From positions 1-17,645 of the forward strand of contig CAMCZJ010000037.1 in assembly GCA_945886995.1 (NCBI GenBank): a DNA stretch of 17,645 nt, written 5' to 3'. The DNA comes from Asaia bogorensis (GTDB lineage: Bacteria; Pseudomonadota; Alphaproteobacteria; Acetobacterales; Acetobacteraceae). A program made the translations under genes and the position numbers. The notes under the pieces were generated by a model, which was not told the origin of the DNA, did not search any database, and saw nothing but the letters and a program-made list of their open reading frames with translations. Positions 7,721-15,156 of this stretch are shown here, piece by piece (within the stretch, counting starts at the first letter, position 1; every line of letters begins with the position of its first letter).

Positions 7721-8242
7721 TCAGGCCAAAACGTCAATCGCCGCCAAGCCCTCAGCCAGCACGCGCAGCAAATCGCGCTGTTCAAGCGCAATGCAGCCTT
7801 CGGTCGGGGTGAAGCCCGGCCGGGCCAAATGCAGGAAAATCGCACTCCCCCGCCCGCGCACGACCGGTGCATCATTCCAACCCAGAACGCCGATCACATC
7901 ATAAACTCCGTCAGCGCGCCACAGCGCCTCATGCCGCGCCGGATGCGGCAGGCGGATTTGCGTATTGTAATCGGCATGGGCTGGATCATCGCACCAGCCA
8001 TCATCGGGCGCGATAGGCGCGACAGGCACATCAGCGCTTGGCCGTGCCAAACGATCCGCACGATACAGCAAGCGGCGGAGCGGCAATAATCCTATCGGCG
8101 TTGCGCCATCACCTTCGCGTTTATCGGTGCGCCTGCCGCCCTTACCGATAGCGCAACGAAAAATCCTGCCCTGGAAACGCAGCAGCCCATCAAGCCCAAG
8201 CTGCGCAAGACCATGTCCGTTTCGCATCCGCTCAACAGACAT
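7721..8242 (-). CDS. L,D-transpeptidase-family (YkuD-type) protein
   Basis: The 173-residue protein carries the YkuD-family catalytic motif as His138 followed by TEGCIAL with Cys150 (IFLHLARPGFTPTEGCIAL, 135-153). Earlier family stretches include GDGATPIG (44-51), DDGWCDDP (80-87) and YDVIGVLGWN (114-123). Such enzymes form 3-3 crosslinks in peptidoglycan or tether proteins to it. No signal peptide or membrane anchor is visible at the N-terminus. That is unusual for a periplasmic enzyme, but common in this short subfamily as I remember it. The ATG at 8242 abuts the palindromic repeat and lacks a clear ribosome site; an in-frame ATG at 8227 is an alternative. ribA lies upstream on the same strand with the repeat between. 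Confidence 0.85.
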   Translation of the reverse strand: MSVERMRNGHGLAQLGLDGLLRFQGRIFRCAIGKGGRRTDKREGDGATPIGLLPLRRLLYRADRLARPSADVPVAPIAPDDGWCDDPAHADYNTQIRLPHPARHEALWRADGVYDVIGVLGWNDAPVVRGRGSAIFLHLARPGFTPTEGCIALEQRDLLRVLAEGLAAIDVLA

Positions 8243-8250
8243 GGTCTAGT

Positions 8251-8311
8251 CTTTTGTCTGGTCGCATTTTCCGGGTCGCCAAGTGATTCCACTTGGCTTG
8301 AAAATGCTCCG
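8251..8311 (+). repeat. Palindromic interspersed repeat, copy 2
   Basis: This copy matches 1400-1460 at 57 of 61 positions. The outer stem is identical (GCATTTTC with GAAAATGC). The inner stem is GCCAAGTG with CACTTGGC, so the C-G pair of copy 1 has become T-A on both sides: a compensatory change. A third arm may be CAGAC 8236-8240 with GTCTG 8256-8260, which also covaries with CAAAC/GTTTG of copy 1, although the loop is longer here. It lies between the ribA stop (8327) and the L,D-transpeptidase start (8242), so it would sit in the leader of the latter and the trailer of the former. The left arm overlaps the first codon of the L,D-transpeptidase gene. Confidence 0.85.
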
Positions 8312-8326
8312 GCCCGGCTTCATCGC

Positions 8327-9484
8327 CTATCCCAGCATATGGCCGAAGCGCCGCGCCTTGGTGTCCAGATAAGCGTCATTCACGCCATTCGGATCGAAGC
8401 TATGCGCTTCGCGGCCAACCACCTCAATCCCGCAAGCAGCAAGGCCAGAAAGCTTGTCCGGGTTATTGGTCAGTAGCCGCACACGCGTCATGCCAATTTC
8501 GCGCAGCATGGTCGCTGCCACCAGGAAGTTCCGCTCATCCGCGCCATAGCCAAGCGCGCGATTGGCATCGAGTGTATCAAGCCCGCGATCCTGCATCGTA
8601 TAGGCGCGAAGCTTGTTCACCAGGCCAATGCCTCGGCCTTCTTGCGCCAGATAAAGCAGCACACCACCCGCGGGGTCTTCCGCCATGCGCTTGATGGCAC
8701 CACGCAGCTGCGGGCCGCAGTCGCAACGAAGCGAGCCCAAAAGATCACCCGTGAAACATTCGGAATGCGCGCGCACCAAAGGCGCCTGCCCAGCAGCGGC
8801 GCTCGCTTCCGGGTCACCAACCAGAATGGCCAAATGTTCAATCCCGCCATCGGCAGCACGAAAGGCAATGATGCGCGCTTCCGGCGCATCTTCCAGCGGC
8901 ACGCGGGCTTCTGCCACGCACTTCAGGCTGGAAGCAGTGATGATCGGGTAGCTCAAGATATCCTCGGCCGGCACACGCAGCAGCGAAAGCCGCTCAGCCA
9001 CACCCACTACGGTAGGGGCGGCCACCAGAGCAGGCAAAAGCCGGCCAAGCTTTGCCAAAGCAAGCGCAGCACCCGCCAGCGGAGGCGGAGAGACCTGGTC
9101 AGCCTCAGCCGGCAGCATGCTTTCCGCGGTGGGGTCGGCGAAGCTGCGCAGCCTCACGGGGTCCAGCACCAAAGCAGGCAAGCGCAGCGCCACCACGGCC
9201 TGATCCTCGGCCTGGGTCACGGGCCGGCGCAGCAAGGCCGCCGCGCGCGTGGGGGCAAGCAGCAGCACTGGCGCCGCCAAGCCGCCTGAGGCGATATCTG
9301 CAAGCCCCGAAGCGCCGAGCGTTTCTGCCGCGCCAACAAGCAGGCCGATATCATCCTGAATGATCAGCACCGGCGTGCCGCGGCGCAGATCGGAAATGGC
9401 CCGATGGACGGCGCGCATGGGAAGGCGGCGCGGATCGGGCACTTGTTCAGGGTTTTGGGGCAATAGGCCACCTTGGGAAGACAT
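8327..9484 (-). CDS. ribA: GTP cyclohydrolase II with a degenerate RibB-like N-terminal domain
   Basis: The 385-residue protein has a complete C-terminal GTP cyclohydrolase II (about 165-385). Zinc cysteines C243, C254 and C256 have exactly the E. coli 54/65/67 spacing; EGRGIGLVNK (282-291) and ADERNF with Asp316 and Arg318 complete the site. It opens GTP to the first riboflavin pyrimidine intermediate. Residues about 20-160 look like a worn DHBP-synthase (RibB) fold: the start RAVHRAISDLRRGTPVLIIQDD resembles RibB, but the acidic DRENEGD loop is replaced by IGLLVGA, so RibB activity is unlikely. The frame is open upstream to 9916 on this strand. ATG 9484 is chosen because GGAA lies upstream and longer versions run antisense into the response regulator. 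I see no FMN riboswitch upstream. Confidence 0.93.
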   Translation of the reverse strand: MSSQGGLLPQNPEQVPDPRRLPMRAVHRAISDLRRGTPVLIIQDDIGLLVGAAETLGASGLADIASGGLAAPVLLLAPTRAAALLRRPVTQAEDQAVVALRLPALVLDPVRLRSFADPTAESMLPAEADQVSPPPLAGAALALAKLGRLLPALVAAPTVVGVAERLSLLRVPAEDILSYPIITASSLKCVAEARVPLEDAPEARIIAFRAADGGIEHLAILVGDPEASAAAGQAPLVRAHSECFTGDLLGSLRCDCGPQLRGAIKRMAEDPAGGVLLYLAQEGRGIGLVNKLRAYTMQDRGLDTLDANRALGYGADERNFLVAATMLREIGMTRVRLLTNNPDKLSGLAACGIEVVGREAHSFDPNGVNDAYLDTKARRFGHMLG

Positions 9485-9721
9485 GATGTTGGTTTCCAAT
9501 ACGCTTTTATTCATTCGGGGGGAATGTGGCACTCTGAGGGCGCTTTGCGAGCCCCCACAACCGGCAAGGCTGTTATACGGCCAGCCCATGACATTAGCTT
9601 CAAACTTCCGTGAGGAATGGCTTGCGAAAGGGTGGGGCGAAATGGCATTGTCATCCCGGGGGCATAACGGCGTTAACGTGCAAACAGCATGGCGCCATAC
9701 GAGAAAAGAGGCTTGCTGCTC

Positions 9722-10501
9722 ATGAGCTCCCCGCACCCGGTTTTGATTGTAGATGACAATGACGCGCTGCGCGCAAGCCTCGCGGAGCAGTTGGCCTTTG
9801 ATGGCGAATTTGCGGCAAAAGGCGCGGCAAGCTTGGCAGATGCCGAAGCCCTGTTGCGCGCCGATGGCGCCCGGTTTGATGCCATTCTGCTGGATCTTGG
9901 CATGCCGGATGGGCATGGGCGGGATTTCTGCTTGAAGCTCCGCCGCGCGGGTATGCGTATGCCCATCATCATCTTGACAGGTGCGGATGGTGAACAGGAT
10001 GTGGTGCGCTGCCTGGATGCGGGGGCGAATGACTATATCGCCAAACCCTTCCGTGTGCAGGAATTACTCGCCCGATTGCGTGCGCAGATCCGCATTTTCG
10101 AAGGCAGCGAAGATGCAGTCTTCACTATCGGGCCCTATGATTTCCGTCCCGCCGCGAAGCTATTGCAGGAACCGAAGCGGGGGCGAAAGATAAGGCTGAC
10201 GGAAAAGGAAACGGCGATCCTGAAGTTCCTTTACCGCGCCGGTGGCCGTGCTGTTTCACGCCAGATCCTGCTGACCAAGGTTTGGGGCTATAACAGCAAC
10301 GTCACCACCCATACGCTTGAGACGCATATCTATCGTCTGCGCCAGAAAATTGAGCCCAACCCGGCAGAAGCGTGTATCCTGATGACGGAAGCCGGTGGCT
10401 ATCGGCTGGCCTTGGGCGAGGCCAACGGGGCCGAGGCCGAGGAATCGGCTTTCCCCCCGTTGCGGCGCACGACCCACGCAATGTCGGCGACGCGGTCCTG
10501 A
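9722..10501 (+). CDS. OmpR/PhoB-family DNA-binding response regulator
   Basis: The 259-residue protein has a receiver domain (about 6-120) with acidic pair Asp11-Asp12, phospho-acceptor Asp58 in LLDLGMPD, Thr86 and Lys108 in AKPF. A winged-helix DNA-binding domain follows (about 135-231), ending in the typical THIYRLRQKI and GGYRL. A 28-residue tail after 231 is not part of the fold. The ATG at 9722 is preferred over 9689 because AGAGG precedes it and the protein then starts directly before the receiver strand. No histidine kinase is adjacent, so it is an orphan within this window. It is convergent with the histidine phosphatase gene, with five bases between stops. Target genes cannot be inferred. 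Confidence 0.93.
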   Translation: MSSPHPVLIVDDNDALRASLAEQLAFDGEFAAKGAASLADAEALLRADGARFDAILLDLGMPDGHGRDFCLKLRRAGMRMPIIILTGADGEQDVVRCLDAGANDYIAKPFRVQELLARLRAQIRIFEGSEDAVFTIGPYDFRPAAKLLQEPKRGRKIRLTEKETAILKFLYRAGGRAVSRQILLTKVWGYNSNVTTHTLETHIYRLRQKIEPNPAEACILMTEAGGYRLALGEANGAEAEESAFPPLRRTTHAMSATRS

Positions 10502-10506
10502 CCTGA

Positions 10507-11070
10507 TTAGTGCTTCCAGGTGATTTCGGCGGGTGGGGCTTCGGTTGGGTCCACCCGCAGTAATTGACCGTTCATGACGCTTTTGCCCGTGAAGGCGAGA
10601 ATGAAGCCCCAGTGAGAGACCACCAGGGTATGGGACCAATCCTGCAAGGCGGCCATTTCGGCGCGGAATAACTGTGCGCGATCAATAACTTGCTCGGCAG
10701 GCTCTTCGACTGGCGGCCACCAGATTTCGTCAATATGGTCCAGCACCACATGGAGGAAATCCAGGCGCAATTCCGTGATCGGCCGGCCGATGTCGCAGGT
10801 GAAGGCGTAGCGTTCACGCACCGTGGGCGTCACGGTCAGCGGCAGATTAAGGCGCCGCGCCACCGGCAGCGCCGTTTGCAGCGCACGGGTATAGGGGGAA
10901 ACGATGATGCGCCGAATGCCTTCATGCACGAGGGCTTCAGCGGCTTCTTCAGCCTGGGTCCGGCCAAGCGGCGTCAGTTTCGGGTCAATGATGCCGGGGT
11001 CTTTGCGGGTTTGGGTGAAAAGCAGGTTGAATTCGCTTTGCCCATGCCGAAGCAGAATCACATTCGTCAC
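10507..11070 (-). CDS. Histidine phosphatase superfamily protein
   Basis: With the GTG at 11070 the protein has 187 residues and begins immediately before the catalytic motif LLRHGQSE (6-13, nucleophile His9). Arg62 in SPYTRALQTA, Glu86 in VRERYAF and the second histidine, His153 in VVSHWGF, complete the phosphoglycerate-mutase-like active site. The substrate is unknown; family members act on sugar phosphates, alpha-ribazole phosphate or phosphoproteins. The frame is open upstream to a TTG at 11178, but that extension (37 residues, no homology I recognise) would leave only 11 bases to the divergent Tim44-domain gene, so the shorter form is preferred. The ribosome site, AAGG directly before GTG, is poor, so the start is uncertain. 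Confidence 0.85.
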   Translation of the reverse strand: MTNVILLRHGQSEFNLLFTQTRKDPGIIDPKLTPLGRTQAEEAAEALVHEGIRRIIVSPYTRALQTALPVARRLNLPLTVTPTVRERYAFTCDIGRPITELRLDFLHVVLDHIDEIWWPPVEEPAEQVIDRAQLFRAEMAALQDWSHTLVVSHWGFILAFTGKSVMNGQLLRVDPTEAPPAEITWKH

Positions 11071-11189
11071 CCTTGTTTGATCAGTGCTTGGTCTAGCGAG
11101 GCCAATGAAGGCCCGCAACCGGGAAGCGCGGCCTTGGGCGTTGCTCTTGGGCACTAGGCACCCTAAGTTACACCTCAAGGAGTAAAAAC

Positions 11190-11855
11190 ATGGGTGGCTT
11201 GCCGATAGATCTTATCCTCTTTGCCATGGTCGCGGCCTTTCTGGTGCTGCGCCTGCGGAGTGTGCTTGGCCGCCGCACGGGGTTTGAGCGTCCGGCGCAG
11301 CAGGAAGGCGCCCCGGTGCCTACCGCACGCGGCGCTGCCGCCGAAGTGGAGATTGGCGCCAAGCCGGCCCAGGACGGCGCCCGGCGCGTGATCCCTGATC
11401 CGAACAGCACAGTGGGGGAGGCGTTGGTGCAAATCCAGAAGCGGGATCGCAGCTTTGATCCGAACCGTTTTCTGGAAGGTGCCGAGGCCGCCTTTGGCAT
11501 GATCGTGGAAGCCTTCGCCCGGGGTGATCGCGCTACCTTGAAGCCTTTGTTGTCTGAAGAAGCCTATGCCGGCTTCGATCAGGCGATCGCCGCGCGTGAA
11601 GCCGCGGGCGAGACTCAGCGCACTGAATTACGCTCAGTTGAAGAAAGCGGCATTGAGGCTGCGGAGTTGCGCGGCAGTGTAGCTGAAATCACGGTGCGTC
11701 TGGTGACCGACCAAATCAATCTGGTGCAGGCCCGGGATGGTTCCATTGTGTCCGGTGCCGAAGCTGTGACGGAAATGACCGATGTCTGGACCTTCCAGCG
11801 CGATGTGACGAGTTCCGACCCAAGTTGGAGGCTTGTCGGCAGCACTTCAGCCTAA
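11190..11855 (+). CDS. Tim44-domain protein (TimA-like), membrane-anchored
   Basis: The 221-residue protein has one N-terminal membrane segment (about 6-22), a low-complexity linker (28-70), and a Tim44-like domain (about 88-221) with FLEGAEAAFGMIVEAF (94-109), LKPLLSEEAYAGF (117-129) and WRLV at the end. Mitochondrial Tim44 links the TIM23 channel to Hsp70; bacterial TimA proteins are inner-membrane-associated and their role is not settled. A strong AAGGAG precedes the ATG. In other alphaproteobacteria, as I remember it, timA sits beside mltA and an Smr-domain gene. Here it is followed instead by the VWA/GATase membrane protein 60 bases downstream, possibly cotranscribed. Confidence 0.88.
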   Translation: MGGLPIDLILFAMVAAFLVLRLRSVLGRRTGFERPAQQEGAPVPTARGAAAEVEIGAKPAQDGARRVIPDPNSTVGEALVQIQKRDRSFDPNRFLEGAEAAFGMIVEAFARGDRATLKPLLSEEAYAGFDQAIAAREAAGETQRTELRSVEESGIEAAELRGSVAEITVRLVTDQINLVQARDGSIVSGAEAVTEMTDVWTFQRDVTSSDPSWRLVGSTSA

Positions 11856-11893
11856 CATCGTGGGCAACCGGGCGGGGTCTGATCAAGGCTTCA

Positions 11894-11907
11894 GGGGCAG
11901 CAGCCCC
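11894..11907 (+). other. Short GC hairpin just upstream of the large membrane protein gene
   Basis: GGGGC (11894-11898) and GCCCC (11903-11907) enclose the tetraloop AGCA, ending eight bases before the ATG at 11916. No T-tract follows, so it is not a typical terminator. It lies where a ribosome site would be expected and the GGGG in its left arm is the only purine-rich candidate, so folding could reduce initiation. With five base pairs it could also be chance in such GC-rich DNA. Confidence 0.3.
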
Positions 11908-11915
11908 GGTCGCGC

Positions 11916-13994
11916 ATGATGCAGCACCTCACCTATGTGGATTTCCTGCCGCGCCTGCCCTTGTGGCTTATTCTGGCTTTTGCGGCGCTCGCGCTGGTTC
12001 TTTTGGCCTATGGCCTTTATCAGCGCGCCCGCGGCATCTGGTGGCGCGCCCTTGCGGCGGTTATCCTGCTCGGCGCGCTCTGCAATCCGCGCCTGCTGCG
12101 GGAAGAACGCGAAACCCGCCCCGATATCGCGATCCTGGCCGTTGATCGCAGTGACAGCACGCAGATTAGCGACCGCGCCGAGCGGATTGCCGCCGCGCGG
12201 ACGGCTTTGGAGGCGCGGGCCGCCCGCCTGCCCGGGCTTGATTTGCGCGTTGTGGAGGTGCCGGAATCCGGCCAGCGCGGCACCGCGCTATTCTCGGCTT
12301 TGGGGGCGGCCTTGGCCGATGTGCCGCGGGCGCGGCTTGCCGGCGTGATCGCGCTGACAGATGGCCAAGTGCATGACGCACCGGCGCTGCTGCCTTTTGA
12401 TGCGCCCTTCCATGCGCTGATCCCTGGCCGCGCGGGAGAGGTGGATCGGCGCTTGCGGCTGGTATCCGCACCAAGCTTCGGCATTGTCGGCCAGCAGGTG
12501 GAATTGCGCGTGGTGATCGAGGATTTGGGCGCGCCAGCGGGCGGAAATGCTGGACTGATTATCCGCCGTGATGGCGGTGCGGCGCGGCGTGAGGAAATCC
12601 CGATCGGGCGGGAACACGCGATTTCCGTCCCCGTCGCGCGCGGCGGCCCCATGGTCATTGAGTTGGAGGCTGAACCCCGCGCCGGTGAGGTCAGCCCGCT
12701 CAATAACCGCCAGGTGGTCACGGTAAATGGCGTCAGGGATCGGCTGCGCGTGCTGTTGGTCTCGGGCGAACCGCATGCCGGGGAACGCGCTTGGCGGCGG
12801 CTATTGAAGGCCGATCCCAATGTGGATCTGGTGCATTTCACCATTCTGCGCCCACCAGAGAAGGATGATCTGACACCACTCAATGAATTGGCGCTGATTG
12901 CCTTTCCGGTGCGTGAGCTGTTTCAGGTGAAACTGCGTGAGTTTGATTTGATTGTGTTTGACCGCTTCACCAATCGCGGGCTGCTGCCGCCGGCCTATAT
13001 GCGCAACATCGCCGATCATGTGCGCGCGGGTGGGGCCTTGTTGATGAGTGTCGGGCCGGAATTCGCGGGCCCCACATCGCTTGCCTTCACGCCTTTGTCA
13101 CAGGTGCTGCCGGCGCGCCCCATTGGGCGCGGCGCTGGGGTGGAGGAGGCGCCGTTCCGCCCACGCATCAGCGCGCTTGGCGCGCGCCATCCAGTGACGG
13201 AGGGGCTGGCTGGGGCGAATAGCGCGGCGGCAGAAGCAAGCTGGGGCCGCTGGTATCGCTGGCTGCGCGGTGAGGCGCGCGGCGGCGTGGCGGTCATGGA
13301 AAGCCCCGAAGGCTCGCCCTTATTGGTGCTGGATCGGGTCGGCGAAGGGCGTGTGGCGCTGCTGATGTCAGACCATATCTGGCTATGGGGGCGCGGGCAT
13401 GATGGCGGCGGCCCGCAGGAAGAATTGCTGCGCCTCATCGCCCACTGGCTGATGCGCGAAACCACTTTGGAAGAAGAAGATCTGACGGCGCGGATTGAAG
13501 CGGGGCGGATGGCGATTGCGCGGCGCAGCCTGGAAGCCGCGCCGGCGCCTGAAGTGACGATTACCGCACCCGATGGCACGCGCAGCACCACGCGGCTGGA
13601 AGAAGCAGGTGGTGGGCGGGCGGTTGCCGATATTGCCGCGCGGATGCCGGGGGTGTGGCAGGTGGGGGATGGGCGGCGCGTTGCTTTCGCTGCCGCCGCA
13701 GTCGCCAATCCGCTGGAAATTGCTGATCTGCGCGCGGATGCCGAGAAACTGCGCCCGCTGGTGCAGGGCCGTGGCGCGATACGCTGGTTGGGGCTGGAAG
13801 CGGCACCCGTACTGCCCGAATTGCGCATGATGCCAGCGGGGCGCGAATTTGCGGGCGCAGGCTGGATTGGGCTGCGCCGCAATGCGGATCACAGCGTGGT
13901 CAGTGTTTCCGCCTTGCCGCTGCTGCCGCCTTGGTTGGCGCTGTTGCTATTGCTCGGCACCGTAGTGCTGGCCTGGCGGCAGGAAGGGCGCTGA
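11916..13994 (+). CDS. Large membrane protein with VWA (MIDAS) and glutamine-amidotransferase-like domains
   Basis: The 692-residue protein starts with two membrane helices (about 15-34 and 43-57) and ends with a third (about 667-687), leaving a large soluble portion between. A von Willebrand A-like domain follows the second helix, with a complete metal site: DRSDS (77-81, DxSxS), Thr123 in RGTALFSAL and Asp149 in ALTDGQ. After a beta-rich region (180-270) comes a class I glutamine-amidotransferase-like domain (about 275-385, RLRVLLVSGEP to GGALLMSVGPEF) in which I see no catalytic cysteine, so it is probably a binding fold. Relatives are commonly encoded with a MoxR ATPase, a DUF58 protein and a DUF4159 protein, none of which are present here. 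The start has a weak ribosome site. Function unknown, perhaps envelope maintenance. Confidence 0.8.
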   Translation: MMQHLTYVDFLPRLPLWLILAFAALALVLLAYGLYQRARGIWWRALAAVILLGALCNPRLLREERETRPDIAILAVDRSDSTQISDRAERIAAARTALEARAARLPGLDLRVVEVPESGQRGTALFSALGAALADVPRARLAGVIALTDGQVHDAPALLPFDAPFHALIPGRAGEVDRRLRLVSAPSFGIVGQQVELRVVIEDLGAPAGGNAGLIIRRDGGAARREEIPIGREHAISVPVARGGPMVIELEAEPRAGEVSPLNNRQVVTVNGVRDRLRVLLVSGEPHAGERAWRRLLKADPNVDLVHFTILRPPEKDDLTPLNELALIAFPVRELFQVKLREFDLIVFDRFTNRGLLPPAYMRNIADHVRAGGALLMSVGPEFAGPTSLAFTPLSQVLPARPIGRGAGVEEAPFRPRISALGARHPVTEGLAGANSAAAEASWGRWYRWLRGEARGGVAVMESPEGSPLLVLDRVGEGRVALLMSDHIWLWGRGHDGGGPQEELLRLIAHWLMRETTLEEEDLTARIEAGRMAIARRSLEAAPAPEVTITAPDGTRSTTRLEEAGGGRAVADIAARMPGVWQVGDGRRVAFAAAAVANPLEIADLRADAEKLRPLVQGRGAIRWLGLEAAPVLPELRMMPAGREFAGAGWIGLRRNADHSVVSVSALPLLPPWLALLLLLGTVVLAWRQEGR

Positions 13995-14022
13995 ACAAGC
14001 CAACGCCCGCTTTTGAATCACT

Positions 14023-14304
14023 TCAGCGCGCCGCAGCAAGGCGCGTTGCGGAAGGTGCAGGCAGTTCAATCTCGATCTCAAGCGTAGACATATCCCCGCC
14101 GCGATCCAGATGCACATTCACCTTGCTCGGGTCAATCGCGACATAGCGCGCAACGACCGCGACCAATTCCTGCTGCAATTTCGGCAGGAAATCCTCCCGA
14201 TTACGGCCAATGCGCTCATGCGCCAGGACGATCTGGAGCCTTTCCTTGGCGGCAACGGCACTAGCATCCTTGCGCCGGCCACGGAATAAATCGAGCCAAG
14301 ACAT
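14023..14304 (-). CDS. minE: Cell division topological specificity factor MinE
   Basis: The 93-residue protein has the amphipathic N-terminal membrane-targeting helix (SWLDLFRGRR, 2-11), the MinD-activating segment AKERLQIVLAHER (19-31) and a C-terminal dimerisation domain with LEIEIELP (75-82). MinE stimulates the MinD ATPase and displaces MinC, confining the division inhibitor to the poles. Its ATG overlaps the minD stop by one base (TGATG on the minus strand), implying translational coupling; the GTG three bases earlier is less likely. It is the last gene of minCDE and is convergent with the large membrane protein gene, 28 bases from that stop. Confidence 0.95.
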   Translation of the reverse strand: MSWLDLFRGRRKDASAVAAKERLQIVLAHERIGRNREDFLPKLQQELVAVVARYVAIDPSKVNVHLDRGGDMSTLEIEIELPAPSATRLAAAR

Positions 14305-15122
14305 CACGCGGCCCTCCCACCAAACAAGCGCCGGAACAGGCCCTTGCGTTCCGCTTCCAGGAAGCGATGCGGCACATCTTCACCCAGGAAGCGGGAAACC
14401 GCATCCGTATAGGCCTGCCCGGCATTGCTTTCATTATCCATGATCACAGGCGTGCCTGTATTGGAAGCGCGCAGCACGCTTTCGCTTTCAGGGATCACGC
14501 CCAGCAGCGGAATGGCCAGGATTTCACGAATATCATCCAGCTTCAGCATTTCACCCTTCTCGACGCGGTTCGGGTCAAAACGCGTCACGAGCAAATGTTC
14601 CTTCACCGGTTCGCGCTTTTCTTCCGCGCGCTTGGATTTGGATTGCAGCACACCAAGGATGCGATCCGAATCCCGCACCGAGGAGACTTCCGGGTTCGTC
14701 ACCACAATCGCTTGATCGGCAAAATATAGCGCAAGCAGCGCGCCTTTTTCGATGCCGGCGGGGCTGTCACACAGGATGTAATCGAATTCCTTCGAGAGTT
14801 CCTCGATGATCTTCGCAACCCCTTCCTTGGTCAGCGTATCCTTATCCTTGGTCTGCGACGCCGGCAGGATTGAGAGCGACTCAACGCGCTTGTCGCGGAT
14901 CAGCGCCTGGCTCAGCCGCGCCTCGCCTTGAATGACATTGATGATGTCAAAGACCACGCGCCTTTCGACACCCATAATGAGGTCAAGGTTGCGCAAGCCC
15001 ACATCGAAATCAATCACCACGGTCTTCTTGCCGCGCTGCGCAAGGCCAGTTGCGAAGGCAGCGCTTGATGTCGTCTTGCCGACGCCGCCCTTGCCCGATG
15101 TCACCACGATAACCTGAGCCAT
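14304..15122 (-). CDS. minD: Septum site-determining ATPase MinD
   Basis: The 272-residue protein has the deviant Walker A motif KGGVGKTT (11-18, signature Lys11 and Lys16), a Walker-B-like VVIDFDVGLRN (35-45), and a C-terminal amphipathic membrane-targeting sequence GLFRRLFGG (261-269). ATP-bound MinD dimerises on the membrane, recruits MinC to block FtsZ assembly away from midcell, and is released by MinE. The ATG has a strong AGGGAGG seven bases upstream. It lies 34 bases after the minC stop and overlaps minE by one base. Length and motifs match the family with nothing missing. Confidence 0.97.
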   Translation of the reverse strand: MAQVIVVTSGKGGVGKTTSSAAFATGLAQRGKKTVVIDFDVGLRNLDLIMGVERRVVFDIINVIQGEARLSQALIRDKRVESLSILPASQTKDKDTLTKEGVAKIIEELSKEFDYILCDSPAGIEKGALLALYFADQAIVVTNPEVSSVRDSDRILGVLQSKSKRAEEKREPVKEHLLVTRFDPNRVEKGEMLKLDDIREILAIPLLGVIPESESVLRASNTGTPVIMDNESNAGQAYTDAVSRFLGEDVPHRFLEAERKGLFRRLFGGRAA

Positions 15123-15156
15123 TCCTACGCCTCCCTAAAATTTTGTCGCACTACGA

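Noticed and set aside
9689..9698. Perfect palindrome ATGGCGCCAT upstream of the response regulator, and CGTTAACG nearby
   Set aside because: Short palindromes of this size are frequent in GC-rich DNA; no repeated copy or half-site spacing supports an operator.
9485..9916. N-terminal extension of RibA on the minus strand up to 9916
   Set aside because: The frame is open but runs antisense through the response regulator start; the sequence before ATG 9484 has no recognisable family match, and 9484 gives a sensible protein.
10090..10100. GCATTTTC in the response regulator as a third repeat copy
   Set aside because: Only the eight-base outer arm matches; neither the inner stem nor the pairing arm follows, and it is conserved coding sequence.
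14026..14045. Inverted repeat CGCGCC/GGCGCG near the end of minE as a terminator for the upstream plus-strand gene
   Set aside because: It lies in minE coding sequence, has no T-tract, and such six-base GC matches are expected by chance here.
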